Shown here: in pieces, positions 23,705 through 34,985 of the stretch | Position numbering within the stretch: position 1 is the stretch's first letter | Layout: each line of letters opens with the position of its first letter | NCBI RefSeq assembly: GCF_001649575.2 | Contig: NC_051439.1 | Coordinates: forward strand, 4,145,152-4,209,151 | Source of the DNA: Kryptolebias marmoratus | Taxonomy: Eukaryota > Chordata > Actinopteri > Cyprinodontiformes > Rivulidae | Direction: 5' to 3' | DNA length: 64,000 bases | Translations under genes and position numbers: made by a program | The notes under the pieces: generated by a model | What the model was told of the DNA's origin: nothing | Databases searched by the model: none | Seen by the model: only the letters and a program-made list of their open reading frames with translations

Positions 23705-25400
23705 AGGACACTACATCTGAAGATTGGGTGATAATGTTTTTGTCTATGTCTCTGCGTTAGCAAAATATTTCCTGAACTACTGGATGGATTTTAATGAAAT
23801 CTTTAGAAACTAATGACTGGATGCACATTTAAAACTTATTACCTTTTGGACTAAACCTGTTTCATGATGGCTGCCACAGCTAACCAACCACCATGATGTA
23901 ATATAACTAGAGAGAGGACCAGAAGCTGGAAGTTGAAGCCACAATGGATGAGCCCCCCTTAGTGGCTGGCTTTATTACAATTTTTACATCACACCCCTCC
24001 ATGTAAATGAATGTCACATAATGCTGACAAATGTACAATTTTTAAAAAATTGGTTATTTGAGGCTTAAAGAAAAGTGTCATGTTACACCATGAGTGTCAC
24101 AGCCTGTTAGCGAGTTGGAAGGACTTTCATATCGAGGGTACAGCCCCATATCCTGAGTGAGCAGACTCAGGCTCCAAATTTACAACATGGCAGCTCCCCC
24201 CAAAAAATATATCTTGTCTTCAATTTTGAGCAAGAGTAAGCTGAGACACTTTGTTCATCTTTACTAATGTCAATGTAAGCAACCTTTGCAAACACAAAAA
24301 CAGCTGGAACTCTGTCAATTTTATAGATATTGAGCTAAGAGTTGGTGTGTTAGCAGCTGGGATTTATCCAACATGTACTATGAGAATTAGCTGATTGCAC
24401 AAGATCTGTTTTTTAAAACTATTAGCAAAATAATTCATGAACCACTGGACAGATTTGAATTTTTCAAAAAGTAACCATTTTACAATTGATTAACTTTTGG
24501 AGTCACCCTCATTCAAAATGTCTACCACAGCTAAGTGACTTTTAGAAAATACAACACTGGCCATAACTCAGTCAATTTTACAGATCAAGCTAAAATTCTG
24601 TGTGGTAGTAGCTGCTACTCTTCCTCAACACAAACTCTGAGCACTAACAGATCATGTTTAAGCAATATTGTAATGTTTACGAAGTTGACTACATGGTTCT
24701 TGAGTGCTGGTACCACAAACTTACAAAAAGGAACTCTGATTAGTTTAAGAGTTTTATTTTGGAGGGCACAGGAAATGGATATATACAGTGTCTAAAGAAG
24801 GGAACAGAGCAGAGGTTAGAATTAATCTTTAGGTGAGTTGAACAAAGGTATATTTTCAGGATCTTGCATTTGTTTCTTTACTTTCTTTGCAGGTTTCCGG
24901 GGAAGGCAAAGTTCCGGGAGTCCAGGAGAGGTAAGTGCTCAAGGGACTGAGCGGACAGGCAGGCTGAACATTTAGACAGGTCAGCTGAAATGACTTCTCC
25001 TTACTTAGTTTAGGAGGGCTCCAACAGAACAGATCATGAATATTTCCCAGAGGAACTTTAGAACTACAGGCGGGATACTCATAGGAATCTACAAGGAGCA
25101 CAGGTAAGATTAACTGTAGCATGAATTAAACAAAACTCACTAATGAAAACAGGGGGCTGAAACCTGAACAATCACCAAATGACATTACCGGTCCAACAAA
25201 GAGTTGTAGCCCTGCCTTAAGTCCTAGATGTGATCAGCCAGGATCAGATATAGACAAATATTGGACAAACCTTCTAAATAATATGAACAAAGCGACTATA
25301 ACGGGGTCCCTACTCATAATAAGACGATCATAGTTCGTCACTCTGGCAGAAAAGGTGGCAGGTGATATGCATTGCTTCACTAAGCTAGGACTTTAAATCC
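23705..25400 (+). repeat. Family X locus 7, two monomers with two nested insertions
   Basis: Family X parts: 23705-23890, 24284-24692 and 25311-25400 (ending gatatgcattgcttcactaa). The insertion 23891-24283 shares a segment with 31290-31470. The insertion 24693-25310 (about 620 bases) is of unknown type and has no ORF of note. Confidence 0.7.
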
Positions 25401-25997
25401 TTTTATTGCTCACGTATGCTGTATTTTTTGTAAATAGAAGTTCTATTTCTCATTCCATATTTTATTGAGTTGCAGAAGGTCAGTCAGTTTCAGTTCTGAC
25501 TACACGACCTGTCAGAGTGAAATGTTTGTGAATGTGTAACTTCAGGATGTGACCGGTTTCACAGATTTATTCAGGGTGGAAACTACATCAAACTCTTGTG
25601 GAGTGGTGGTTTGTGGATTGGCTTTCAATTTGCACCACAACCAGCTGTAAGCGCTGTAGCTGGCTCACCTTTGAGATGAAGCTGCACAGCTGTACTACAA
25701 GACTGTGTGTTGTACTTTTAAACTTCACAGGGCTTCATTCTGCAGCAGACGGGTATGGTGCCCTGAAACACCAAACCATGCATTCAGTCTCTTTAGCAGC
25801 TCTAAGAAATGAGCAGGGTTGTAACCCGACTAAACATTCATCACTAACTGGACCTGTGATTTAAAGATCAGTCTGACCACGATCTGTGTGTCTGCCTCCA
25901 AACCCAAATCCCCTGAACTACATCTCACTCACCAAACTGATTATCTAATACATGCTGATGATGTCAACAGCAGGAACAACGCCAGCAAAACCTCATC

Positions 25998-26185
25998 TTA
26001 TGTTGGGAAATGATAGAGTTTCAGCTGTTTTAGTCAAACCTTAATTAACATGATAGTGTTAATGAGCGATCTCACGCGATATTGCAAGAGCTTGCACAAT
26101 CTGTTAGCAGTCGGAGCAGTATGTGTTGTGATACATCAGAGTTTAGCTCGGTATCTGTCAAATTAACTGAGTGTTAAACTGTGTC
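25998..26185 (-). repeat. Family X locus 8, fragment
   Basis: Minus-strand piece: gggaaatgatagagtttcag, gagcgatctcacgcgatatt, tttagctcggtatctgtcaa. Both ends missing. Confidence 0.65.
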
Positions 26186-26515
26186 AAAAGGAACCTGGTG
26201 TTTCAGTTTTCTCCTTTTACAGTTGCAGCTGAAAGAAAGATGACTTGAACCTGCAACAGTGGCCTTTGTCAGTTCGAAGCCACTCTGCTGCTCCTGCAGA
26301 GACCACACACAGAGTGAGGGGAAGCTCCACAAGCCCAAAGAGGAGGCAAAAAATGAGCCAAAGGGGAGAGGAGTTGACTGTCTTATTAGCACAGAGGGGG
26401 AAAATGAAATGGTGTGTCGTTTTTCCACCACGAAAACTCATTATGGCTGTTCAGTATCTCCCCTCTGTGTCAAATATGTTATCCCTGCATTTCTCATCCA
26501 CAACACTGTTTTCTC

Positions 26516-26633
26516 TTAAAGGGATAGTCTGGTCATTTTAGAAGTAATGTTCTGTCTAAATAGTTATCAGAAGTTAGAACTTTATTGTATGTAGAGCACA
26601 GAGTATGGAGAAGGATGCAAAGTTTTTTTTCTT

Positions 26634-26695
<62 letters not shown>

Positions 26696-27330
26696 TTCAC
26701 AAACAGTCCTGATGGTTGAAGGTCATGTCATACAAACAGATTGCTATTACAACAATGTGACCTCCCTACTCTGATGCTAGATTCAAAAAAAGTTAATCAT
26801 GCAATTAAGATTTAATTTTGAGATATCCTTCTTGTAGAGCAAAGCTGTTCTGGCACAAGTAAGAGGCCATCTTCTCTATCTGGTATGCCTGATATGTTAT
26901 AACAGGACAAAAAAATAAAATAAAAAAGGATGCAAAGTTTTGATATGCTAATGGTTAGCCAAACAAGGGACAGTTTTGTATAGTTTGTCAACTTATGACA
27001 AGTCTTTTTTTGAAAAACAACAACAACAAAAAAAAAACAGTAGTGTGAAAGAAAACTACATCAGCTCAAACCGCTACACTTTTGCACATTTGCTTATTTG
27101 TTGCTGGTTTCTCAACCCGAAAGATGTCTGTGTTACTACGCAAATGTATGTGTATGAGTTTTTTTTGTTTTGTTTGGTTTTAATAAGCCTGAAAAAGGCC
27201 CTTGCTTTGCTAGCCATTAACCTAGCCTGGATGAAGCCTGTAGCCTGTTTTTCCATACTATTTTCTATGACTGATAAGATGCTAAGTTAGACAGAACTTC
27301 ACTTCAAAAACGACCAGACTATCTCTTTAA
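26516..27330. mobile_element. TTAA-flanked non-autonomous DNA transposon
   Basis: About 44 bases at each end are inverted copies: TTAAAGGGATAGTCTGGTCA to GTTCTGTCTAA on the left, and the right end read in reverse TTAAAGAGATAGTCTGGTCG to GTTCTGTCTAA. Both sides begin with TTAA, the target used by piggyBac and Kolobok transposons. The inside has a (TA)n(CA)n microsatellite (about 26634-26693) and no transposase. Confidence 0.75.
26634..26693. repeat. (TA)n(CA)n compound microsatellite
   Basis: About ten TA units, a short mixed part, then about sixteen CA units, inside the TTAA element. Confidence 0.9.
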
Positions 27331-27744
27331 ACAATGCTGCTGTTGAAGTAAGTTTGGTTTATTTTCTTTTTATATGGAGTTTCCATCTAGCTCCACTCCC
27401 TCTGTGGTTCCACGACGGCTGGCCAAATGGCAGTAAAAGCTCAAAGGACATCAGAGAAGGAAAGGAAACCTATTTGTTACCCTGAGAAAATCCCCAGTGG
27501 TTACGGTCAACATGCGGGAGAAGCACAGCAACACGGCTGAAAGCAAGTGGCTTAGCAGCTGCTGAGACTTTTCTCGCCACTGTCAGCGTCTGTGTGGAAG
27601 ACTGGTCAGCCATCTGCATTTAGTCATTTATTTTAGGTTGTTCTCTCTATATACAAGGGCAGTTATTACACAGATACACACAAAATAGCCACCTTACTAC
27701 ACAGATTCAAAACAAGCATATGGAAATGATAAAAAAAAATGAAA
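27331..27744. other. No gene recognised
   Basis: Short unique stretch between the TTAA element and Family X locus 9; no ORF of note. Confidence 0.5.
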
Positions 27745-28337
27745 GGCCTAGCACACCAGGAAGGAATGCACATCACACGCAGCCTATATTGTCAGAGTTT
27801 TAAACTCATCTTAAAGATGAGAAATGACAGAGTTGTAGCATTTTTGATCAAACCTTGAAAATAATGTTATGTGATATTACCAGATGTCACACTCAGGGTG
27901 TATGTTGTGGATCAGTTGGTACTAATACCTGATATCAGTTAGTACATCCACAATTGATTAATCTTTGGACTCACCTCAATTCAAGATGGCATTTGCAGCT
28001 ATTCAACATCGCCAAATACAAAAATGTCTTTCAGTTTCACAGATGTTGTGCTAATGTTTGTTCTAGAAGCAGCTGAGAGTAACTCACAATAAATACTCGT
28101 GCTGCACATTGTGCGACATCTTTGCTTAAAACTTTGGCATTAATTATTAGTCGACCAGACGGTCATCTTGAACACTTTTCTTGAGCCCTAACACATCTCG
28201 TTAGAGCTTGCAGTATCACACATCATTTACAAGGTTTGACCAAAATGGCTATAACTCTATAAAACGATCTAAGTTTAAAACTCTGGGGTAAAAGGTGGTG
28301 AGTGATATGCATTCCTTCAAGGAATGCAAGGCCCTTC
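27745..28337. repeat. Family X locus 9, tail-to-tail
   Basis: Like locus 2: left end aggcctagcacaccaggaag and gaatgcacatcac (minus orientation), then plus-strand monomer sequence, right end gatatgcattccttcaagga then atgcaaggcc. Confidence 0.8.
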
Positions 28338-28805
28338 AATTACTTCATAAGCTAACAAAGTCCAACACATGAGAGGTGGGTCTGTTCTAACTGAACGAGT
28401 TCTGTTTGCTTTTATTTTCTCTGGCTAATATATTCCACGCTCCTGCAGCACGTCCTCTCAGCTTGGACACACGCCTGCGATGGGTCACCGGGAAGTCCCA
28501 GCACTACTGACCCGGTCCCAGTCTGGGTCACTACAAATCTCTGAAGGGGAAAAACTGCAAGAACACTTGAAATGCTAAAGCTCCCCCTTTGCTGTCCTGC
28601 CTGCCCCCGGCTGTCCTGGCAGGCCTGCTGCAGACCAGGCATGTAAACCATGTGGTCCTGACACCAGTTGTTTTGACTGGGAGCACTGAGGCACTGACTT
28701 ATTGTGCAACTCAAGGCCAAGCCTCCAGACCGGCCAGCTGTAGGGCTGAAATCCCTGCTGTAAACTCAGCCTCTTGGAAATCTTTTCCTGAGAAAAGTGC
28801 AGTTA

Positions 28806-29050
28806 ATCATACCATCCATCCATCCATGAATCCCTCCATTTTCTTTACCCACTTTTTTTTTCCTTCTGGGTTGCAGGGGAGCCGGGGCCCGTCTCCATCA
28901 GTCACTTGGTGAAAAGCGTCCATCAAAGACCCATATAAAGACAAACAAGCATTCACTCTTTCACTTATTCCTAGGGACAATGTAGAGTTACCGATACACC
29001 CAGCATGCATGCTTTTGATCTGTGAGGGGAAAAACCTGCTAGTGACCGTG
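28806..29050 (+). repeat. RTE/Rex3-type LINE 3' tail
   Basis: Starts with ccatccatccatcc and continues ttttctttacccac, ttctgggttgcagggg, gacaaacaagcattcactct and gacaatgtagagttaccg. From memory this is the ubiquitous 3' UTR of fish RTE-type LINEs. No coding sequence. Confidence 0.65.
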
Positions 29051-29214
29051 CCACCCTGACTTGTAACAGTAGTGATTCACACAGCAGAGTGTATTTCTCA
29101 TTACACTTTCATTGCTCTTCAGAAACTTACTCCCATTACAGCTGCTGGAAATTTTTTTTTTTAGTTTTATAACATTTTTACAGACACTGTCTGAAAAGAT
29201 TCTCACTCAAGCAT

Positions 29215-29505
29215 CACAACAGGAAACTAGAGAAACTGCATTTTCACAGAGTATACGGCAAATACAGAGTTAAATCTAAAATAAGCAGAACACTAGCTGA
29301 ATGCTAAAAGGAGCAAAATGCTAGCTAAAACCTAAAAGGAGCAAAACATGAGCTAGAAGCTAAAAGTGACAAAAGACTAGAAAAGAGTTAAAAGCAGCAG
29401 AACACTAGCTGAAAGCAGCAAAAGGTTAGCTAATAGCTAAAAGTATCAAGAGTATAAAAGCTAAAGTAGCAAAACGATAGCTAATAGCTACAGAAGTATT
29501 TAGGA
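29215..29505 (-). repeat. Family Y copy (minus strand)
   Basis: Minus-strand copy with at least ten units of the gctaaaag / aacactagct minisatellite motif, ending near aaactgcattttcacag. Confidence 0.7.
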
Positions 29506-29872
29506 TGCAAAAGATGTACAGAAAAATTAAGAACGAAAAAAGAATAGTGTAAAATGAGAAGCTGTGAAAATGTGCTTCAGCAAACCATGTTTTATTGAAC
29601 GCATTTGAATCAAGAACAGACAACATGATTTTTGTTGCAACTTTTGGCATGTTATTGTTCCTTTAGTGTTGCTTGAAATAAAACCAAAGAACAGTGTTTT
29701 GAAAGTGCTTTTATTTTGAAGGATTTCATGTGGTAATAAGACTTCATTGATCAGTGAACAATGCAAGATGTCTCACCCCTGCACTTCTGCCACATTAATA
29801 TGCAAGTTAAAAAAACAGTTTCAGTTTATTTATTTATTTTATAACACACAACTTTGTTTCAGGCTACGTTAT

Positions 29873-30170
29873 AATTATCACACACCACCAGGGGCAGGAG
29901 GGCGATTAGGTGTTTGTCCACGTTTCTGTGTGCTCGTCTTTAGCTTTAGCAAAACATTTCCTGATCCACTGAACAGATTTCAGTGAAACTCTCAGAAAGT
30001 AATCATTGGATGTACATTTACACTGAATAACTTTTGGAGTCAACCCTATTCAAGATGGCCACTGCATCTACTTGACTTTAGCCAACACAAAAATGGCTCA
30101 AACAGCCAGTTGGATGAGGCAGGAGACTGGGCATAAAGCCATCTACCAGGTTTGACAGAAACGGCTTTTG
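29873..30170 (+). repeat. Family X locus 10, 3'-truncated
   Basis: 5' end attatcacacaccaccaggg then gcaggagggcgattagg, followed by ctttagcaaaacatttcctg and ttcaagatggccactg. Confidence 0.75.
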
Positions 30171-30726
30171 AGGGAATCCTTGTGAGGTTTCAGTAATGAA
30201 AGCTGCCACTATAGAGATCTAAACATGGTTGTAGTTTGTTGGTGAAGTCTCATATCTTCCAAAATCATTCCCCCACAATCTCTTTTACGACTCAGATAAT
30301 GATTCATTACACTTGCAAAGCTCAACATGGGAGTTTAACAACTCATTATTCCAGTAAAACCTGGCCTGCATAGCCCTGCCAGTAAACAAACAGACTGTAA
30401 TTATGGGACTTTAAAAATAAAAGTCGGACTTTTTTGGTGCTCTCACTTGGTGGTCTTTAAATTCTTGATTTTTAATCAAAGGTAAAACCCGGGCTGCTTT
30501 TCTACTCAACACAAACGTGCTTTGCTCATCTGTTCCCTCACTTGGACGTCTCAGCGTTATGATGCAGGGTGATCTATGTGCATACTTTGAACACGTTTTT
30601 CACATTCGGCTGCCGGAGATGGAAACTTTCTCAGCGCTCACTTTTAAATCTAAACTCAAGGTGAGCCCGTGTGGGGTTAAAGTCTCGGTAAAGAAGAGGC
30701 CCTTTTTTTGCAGGAGGATTGAAGTT

Positions 30727-32128
30727 TAATAAAGAAATAGTTCAGACTTTTGAATGCTCTACAAAAAGGTTATAAACAATTAACACCTTACCTGTTGTGG
30801 ATAGCTCTTTGAATGGCAGAATTTAAAAACGAAACAGAATGAAACAGAATTTAATTCTGACCACACTGAGAAGCTAACAACTAGACCAATGGAGGCCAAG
30901 GCCAAAGTGGATCTTATCTTCCCACCAGGATAGGCTGGTGATTACTGAAGTGATAATAGTTGGTACCGTATCAGCCTTTACATACTCCAAGCATGTCAGA
31001 AAGCACAAAGTATTGGAATGGAAGCAGAAGTCTTCCTCCAGGCTAGCCCAAAAACTGTAATACTGACAGACCTCTGACATGAACCCGGACGTTAAAGATG
31101 GAAGACAAACTTTCCCTGTCAGCTAATTCCAACACAAGTTTTAGGTCCCGTCCCCTGCTGTTGGTAAAACTGACCTCAGATATTTTTTTTTCTTTGGTGT
31201 TGACTCTTGTTTATTCATGTAGTTCTTATCTTACTGCTGTATGTATGCAAATATTCTTTTTTTCTAACACATTTAGCTGTAATTAGTTCCATCGTGCTTA
31301 AAAGAAAGGTCATGTGACACCATGATTGTGTGCGAGGGAGTGGCGGGACTTGAAGCCCCATATTCTTGGTGCGCAGGCGCTGGTTCCAAAAATACAACAT
31401 GGCAGCTCCAATAAACTGGGTCCAGCTGGCTTTTATTTCCAACAATAAGAGAAGGTGAGGACACTATGGTAGCTTTTAGAGCTAGGCTAATGGCTAGCTA
31501 AATTAGAGCCAGTTTAATATAGTTTTTCAGGCTTATAAACAACTGTTTCTCAAAAATGACACTGCTTACCAAAGAACTCAACCTTAGATAATATTAAACA
31601 TCTACAATTTTGTAAAACACAGTTTGTGTCATGCAAGTTCGATCATTTTCTTAATTGAACAACATCCGTGTTACTACATGTGTTTTGTGAATAGACCATT
31701 ATAGGCTGATGGTGCCGAGGCTGCTGAATGTATCACTTAACTTTTGGGCTGACTGGACGTTCTTTCAGACTGGTATGTTGTTTTAGAGAAAACGTTGTTT
31801 ATAAGCATTAAAGCATTTTATTTTATTTTTTTTACAAACTTTATACTCCTGTCAGTTCCATTTTACATGGGGATTCTGACAGAAATACTGTGATATTCCT
31901 GATGGTAGTGCCATCCAGGCTCCACCAGGAGTGCTACAGCTAGCTGCTGCTATTTCCACTTTCAAATAGTCATAAAGTCCCATTAATGACTGTGTAATGC
32001 AAAACCGATGACAACGTAAAGGTTAATAAAATACCGCTTCAATGAACTACTATTATTTTACATGAACTGCTACTAATTGTTTCTACCCTTTGCACAGAAC
32101 TCACTTCAAAAGATCTGAACTCTCCCTT
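30727..32128. mobile_element. TTAA-type DNA transposon, longer copy
   Basis: Left end ttaataaagaaatagttcag followed by acttttgaa; right end, read on the minus strand, ttaaagggagagttcagatc followed by ttttgaa. About 1.4 kb, no transposase ORF. It shares internal blocks with 11150-11520. An internal segment (31290-31470, with gtcatgtgacaccatga and tacaacatggcagctcc) also recurs at 24070-24245. Confidence 0.6.
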
Positions 32129-32139
32129 TAAGGGCAAAT

Positions 32140-32300
32140 GAAAGGCCTAGCGTTCCTTAAAAGAATGCATATCACCCGCTGCCTTCAATGCCAGTGTTTT
32201 AGACTAAGATTATCTTATGTCGAGTGATCTGATCTCATGCAATATTGCCAGATATCAGCTCAGGCTATGTTTTCAATGAATCTCAGCTGCAACAATATAA
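32140..32300 (-). repeat. Family X locus 11, 3' end only
   Basis: aaggcctagcgttccttaaa then agaatgcatatcacccgctg and aagattatcttatg; then cut off by Penelope-like sequence. Confidence 0.75.
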
Positions 32301-32590
32301 TTGTTTTTGATGATAATGATGTAAGCTGGACACCTGTCAACACCTGCACTCATGTAACAAGAGTGGCCCATCAGTGAGTCAGACAAACAAGGACCCTAAC
32401 GAGCCTCTATTGTTAGGAGAAGAAGAACAATTTGCAAACAATCCATCTTACATCACATCTCAGCTTTAAAGCTCAACTCCACACTCTCTATTTCTGATTT
32501 GAGAAAGCTCCTCGGATGAGATGCAAAACGTCTTCAACTACAGAATAGAAGTCCAGTTGTTTTTGTTTTTTAATCTTTTTTGAATGAGAA
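32300..32590 (+). mobile_element. Penelope-like 3' tail, second copy
   Basis: Contains gaaagctcctcggatgagat then gcaaaacgtcttcaactaca, gaatagaagtccagttg and a T-rich end, the same tail as 7112-7190. Directly follows a truncated Family X copy. Upstream coding sequence is absent. Confidence 0.5.
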
Positions 32591-32989
32591 AGGGAGATAT
32601 TTATATAAAATACAAAAGTCAGTGTTAGTTAAAAGTATTAGAGAGAGAAACAGAAGAGAATAAATAATAATGATGAGATTAAGGAAAGGTCACACCTTTC
32701 TAAGTGACAGTTTATGCTTAACTGGGAGGAAAAATAATGATAAATGTGATGGATGTGGAGGGAAATAAAATGTTGAACACAGACTGATGAATTGTGAAAT
32801 ATGTGAGCCTGAAAGGGAGAGATTGAAGAAAATAGTAAGAAGGGCAGGAATGGAGACTTAAAGGAATATTGGGAACTGAAGAAAACAGATGACATTTATA
32901 CAGTAAGGAAAGCATTATTTATTTATCTTTATGATACAAAATTTAAAAAGCAATTTAATGGACGTGGGTAAATGTTGATACACACTCCT

Positions 32990-33065
32990 GTACAGTAGGT
33001 GGCGGTATGCACCTTGAAGTTGTTTGCGATCCGCCATAATAGAAACGAAGAAGAAGAAGAACACA
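32990..33065. repeat. Short dispersed repeat ending in (GAA)n
   Basis: taggtggcggtatgcacctt, then gcgatccgccataatag and gaagaagaagaagaac. From memory a common short fish repeat with an inverted ggtggcgg/ccgcc pair. Confidence 0.4.
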
Positions 33066-33164
33066 CGTCCGTAGCTGTAAGGTCAGTTTGAGCAAATGCT
33101 ACATTTGAATTCTGGAACTTTGACATTTGGAATGTAAACCTTCTTATATCACATTTTGCTCCTA

Positions 33165-33400
33165 ATATTCTGGCCGGTAATTTAGCTCAGTGATTTACGA
33201 GCTGCGCTGGGAAGCAGCGAGCTGCGGGTTCGAACCCAAACACCGGAAAAAGAAATACAAGGTTTCACAAAACACAAAGCTCACACATGTAAGGAGGTGA
33301 CTTTGGATTAGAACCTGCGTGCCGGCGCCAATTTTTATTTATTTATTTACTTTTTGAAATCCTTACAAAGTGCAGTTGTGTACTGTTTAAGTAGCTTTAT
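33165..33400 (+). repeat. SINE-like unit 1 with two opposed tRNA-like promoters
   Basis: The + strand has an A box (tttagctcagtg, 33181-33192) and a B box (ggttcgaaccc, 33227-33237) at tRNA-like spacing, a D stem gctc/gagc, and short outer pairing ccggt/accgg. About 80 bases further the minus strand carries a second B-box-like stretch (reverse of ggattagaacc, 33305-33315) followed by gccggcgcc. It is not a functional tRNA: the acceptor stem is shifted and position 33 of the anticodon loop is not T. Confidence 0.6.
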
Positions 33401-33599
33401 GAAATTTAGCCACGTAAAGCCTTTTTACATGGGTGCCCAGTCGGAGCTAAGTGCTGTTCACGGATGTGAGTTGACGACGTGTCCAAAATGGCGGACACTC
33501 TTTCGTAAATGTTGGGACGCCATTTTGGTCAAAACCTCAGTGTGAGTAAATACAGCCACATATCTGAAAACCAACTGGCCTCTTCAAACGTTGGATGGT

Positions 33600-33860
33600 T
33601 AAAATACTTATATCACATTTTGCCCATAGAATTCTGGCCGGTAATTTAGTTCAGTGTTTTACGAGCTGCGCTGGGAAGCAGCGAGCTGCGGGTTCGAACC
33701 CCAACACCGGAAAAAAACCCCACAAAGCTCACACATATGAGGTGACTTTGGATTTGAACCCGCAGGCCGGCGCCAATTTTTGATTTCTTAAAAATTCTTA
33801 CTCAGTGTAGCTGTGAACTGTTTCAGTAACCTCGTGAAATGTAGCCATTTTACACCGGGT
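33600..33860 (+). repeat. SINE-like unit 2 with two opposed tRNA-like promoters
   Basis: A second copy of the preceding unit, about 460 bases away in the same direction. It starts with the same cttatatcacattttgc lead. A box tttagttcagtg (33645), B box ggttcgaaccc (33691-33701). The minus-strand B box is better here: ggttcaaatcc on the complement of 33750-33760. Confidence 0.6.
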
Positions 33861-33954
33861 TGACTCCAAAAGGTAATGAGTGGTAGCACATTAAAGGATT
33901 TCTTTCTTAGATTTTCATTAAATCAGCCAGTGCTTAGATTAGGCGTTGCAGATA

Positions 33955-34210
33955 ACACTTGGCTACAACCATAACAAATTTTGGCTCAATATCTGTAAAA
34001 TTATAGCCATTTTGGTGTTTGTTATATTTCCTTAGCTGTGGCAGCCATCTTGAATGGGGTTGACTACAAAAGGTCATCAGTTGTAAATGTACATCCAATG
34101 ATTACTTTCCGAGCGTTTCAGTAAAATCTGACTGGTTGTTCATTAAATATTTTGCGAACAGACACGCACAGAAACTCACAAAAAACAACATTATCGTCAG
34201 CCAACAAAAG
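33955..34210 (-). repeat. Family X locus 12
   Basis: Minus-strand copy without hairpin; ggctcaatatctgtaaaatt, gtggcagccatcttgaatgg, 5' end near aacaacattatcgtcagcca. It ends about 270 bases before the presumed plekhh1 promoter block. Confidence 0.75.
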
Positions 34211-34479
34211 CCAAAGATAGGTAATGACGAATAATGTTCTAAATTAAGTTTGATGTAACTATTGACGTTTCTCCGATGATGTATATTCCACTTTCCCGCC
34301 TCAGGGAACTCCTCTTCCTCAAAGGAAAACCCACGGCAGCCTAAATGTGTGTGTGTGGGGGGGGTGCTCCTGGAGAAATCTGATCCTGCTTTCGGTCCTT
34401 TAAAGGAAAGTGGGATGAGTCTGCTGAATGGAGCCATGAGTGAAGTTTCACTCCAAAGAAAGAAAAAGAAAGCGGCGGG

Positions 34480-34688
34480 ACTGAGCAGCTGCTCCACGTA
34501 TGAGTCAGCTGTGAAATGAATGAGTGCGGGAAGGAAAAACAAACACAACAACAACAACAACAACAACAAAAAGCGGCGACGGGAAGGAGAAGTTATGAAC
34601 CGAGCGGCGGGGAAGAACCGGGGAAGGTGTCCGTGAGGAGCGGAGAGAGACGGAGACAGAGAGCCGACAGACACAACAGAGACACAAG
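34480..34688 (+). promoter_or_regulatory. plekhh1: Probable plekhh1 promoter and non-coding exon 1
   Basis: This block is richer in G+C and CpG than its surroundings, purine-rich on the + strand, and ends in CAAG followed by GTAAAC, a good splice donor at 34689. The next usable acceptor with the start codon is at 40600. A (CAA)n run lies at about 34545-34569. A short upstream ORF (34595-34636, 13 codons plus stop) would be in the leader if transcription starts upstream of it. Other members of the family also have a 5' non-coding exon. The transcription start is not visible and the exon is inferred. Confidence 0.45.
34595..34636 (+). CDS. Possible upstream ORF in the plekhh1 leader
   Basis: ATG at 34595 with 13 codons and a TGA at 34634-34636, inside the presumed exon 1. 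It could lower translation of plekhh1 if the transcript starts upstream. Short and unproven. Confidence 0.25.
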   Translation: MNRAAGKNRGRCP

Positions 34689-34985
34689 GTAAACCCGGAG
34701 CCGGTTCCGACTCGGTTCGGCTCTGATACGGTTACCTGCTGTGGAGACTTTTACTCCGGTCGGTGGAGGCGGTCAGGAACAAAAGACGTCAGCTTAGATC
34801 GTGTATTTGGAGAGATGCCTGCCTGCACTTTATTTTTCTGACCCACGTTGCGGCTGTGCAGCCACAGCCGCGCACACCTGTTAGGTCCTTTTAAAAATGC
34901 TATAAACCCGCTTAAAGCTGCACCGAGTGTGTGGAGCAAGGGACAGAAACATGACTCAGCACTTCCTGTGGACACCTTTTACTCA

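Noticed and set aside
33172..33247. A tRNA gene
   Set aside because: A and B boxes and a D stem are present, but the acceptor stem is displaced, the T stem has two mismatches and position 33 is not T; the unit is repeated, so a SINE-like origin fits better.
34102..34674. 190-codon minus-strand ORF next to the presumed promoter
   Set aside because: It covers the reverse strand of the GC-rich leader and part of a Family X copy, with low-complexity runs from the CAA repeat and no domain.
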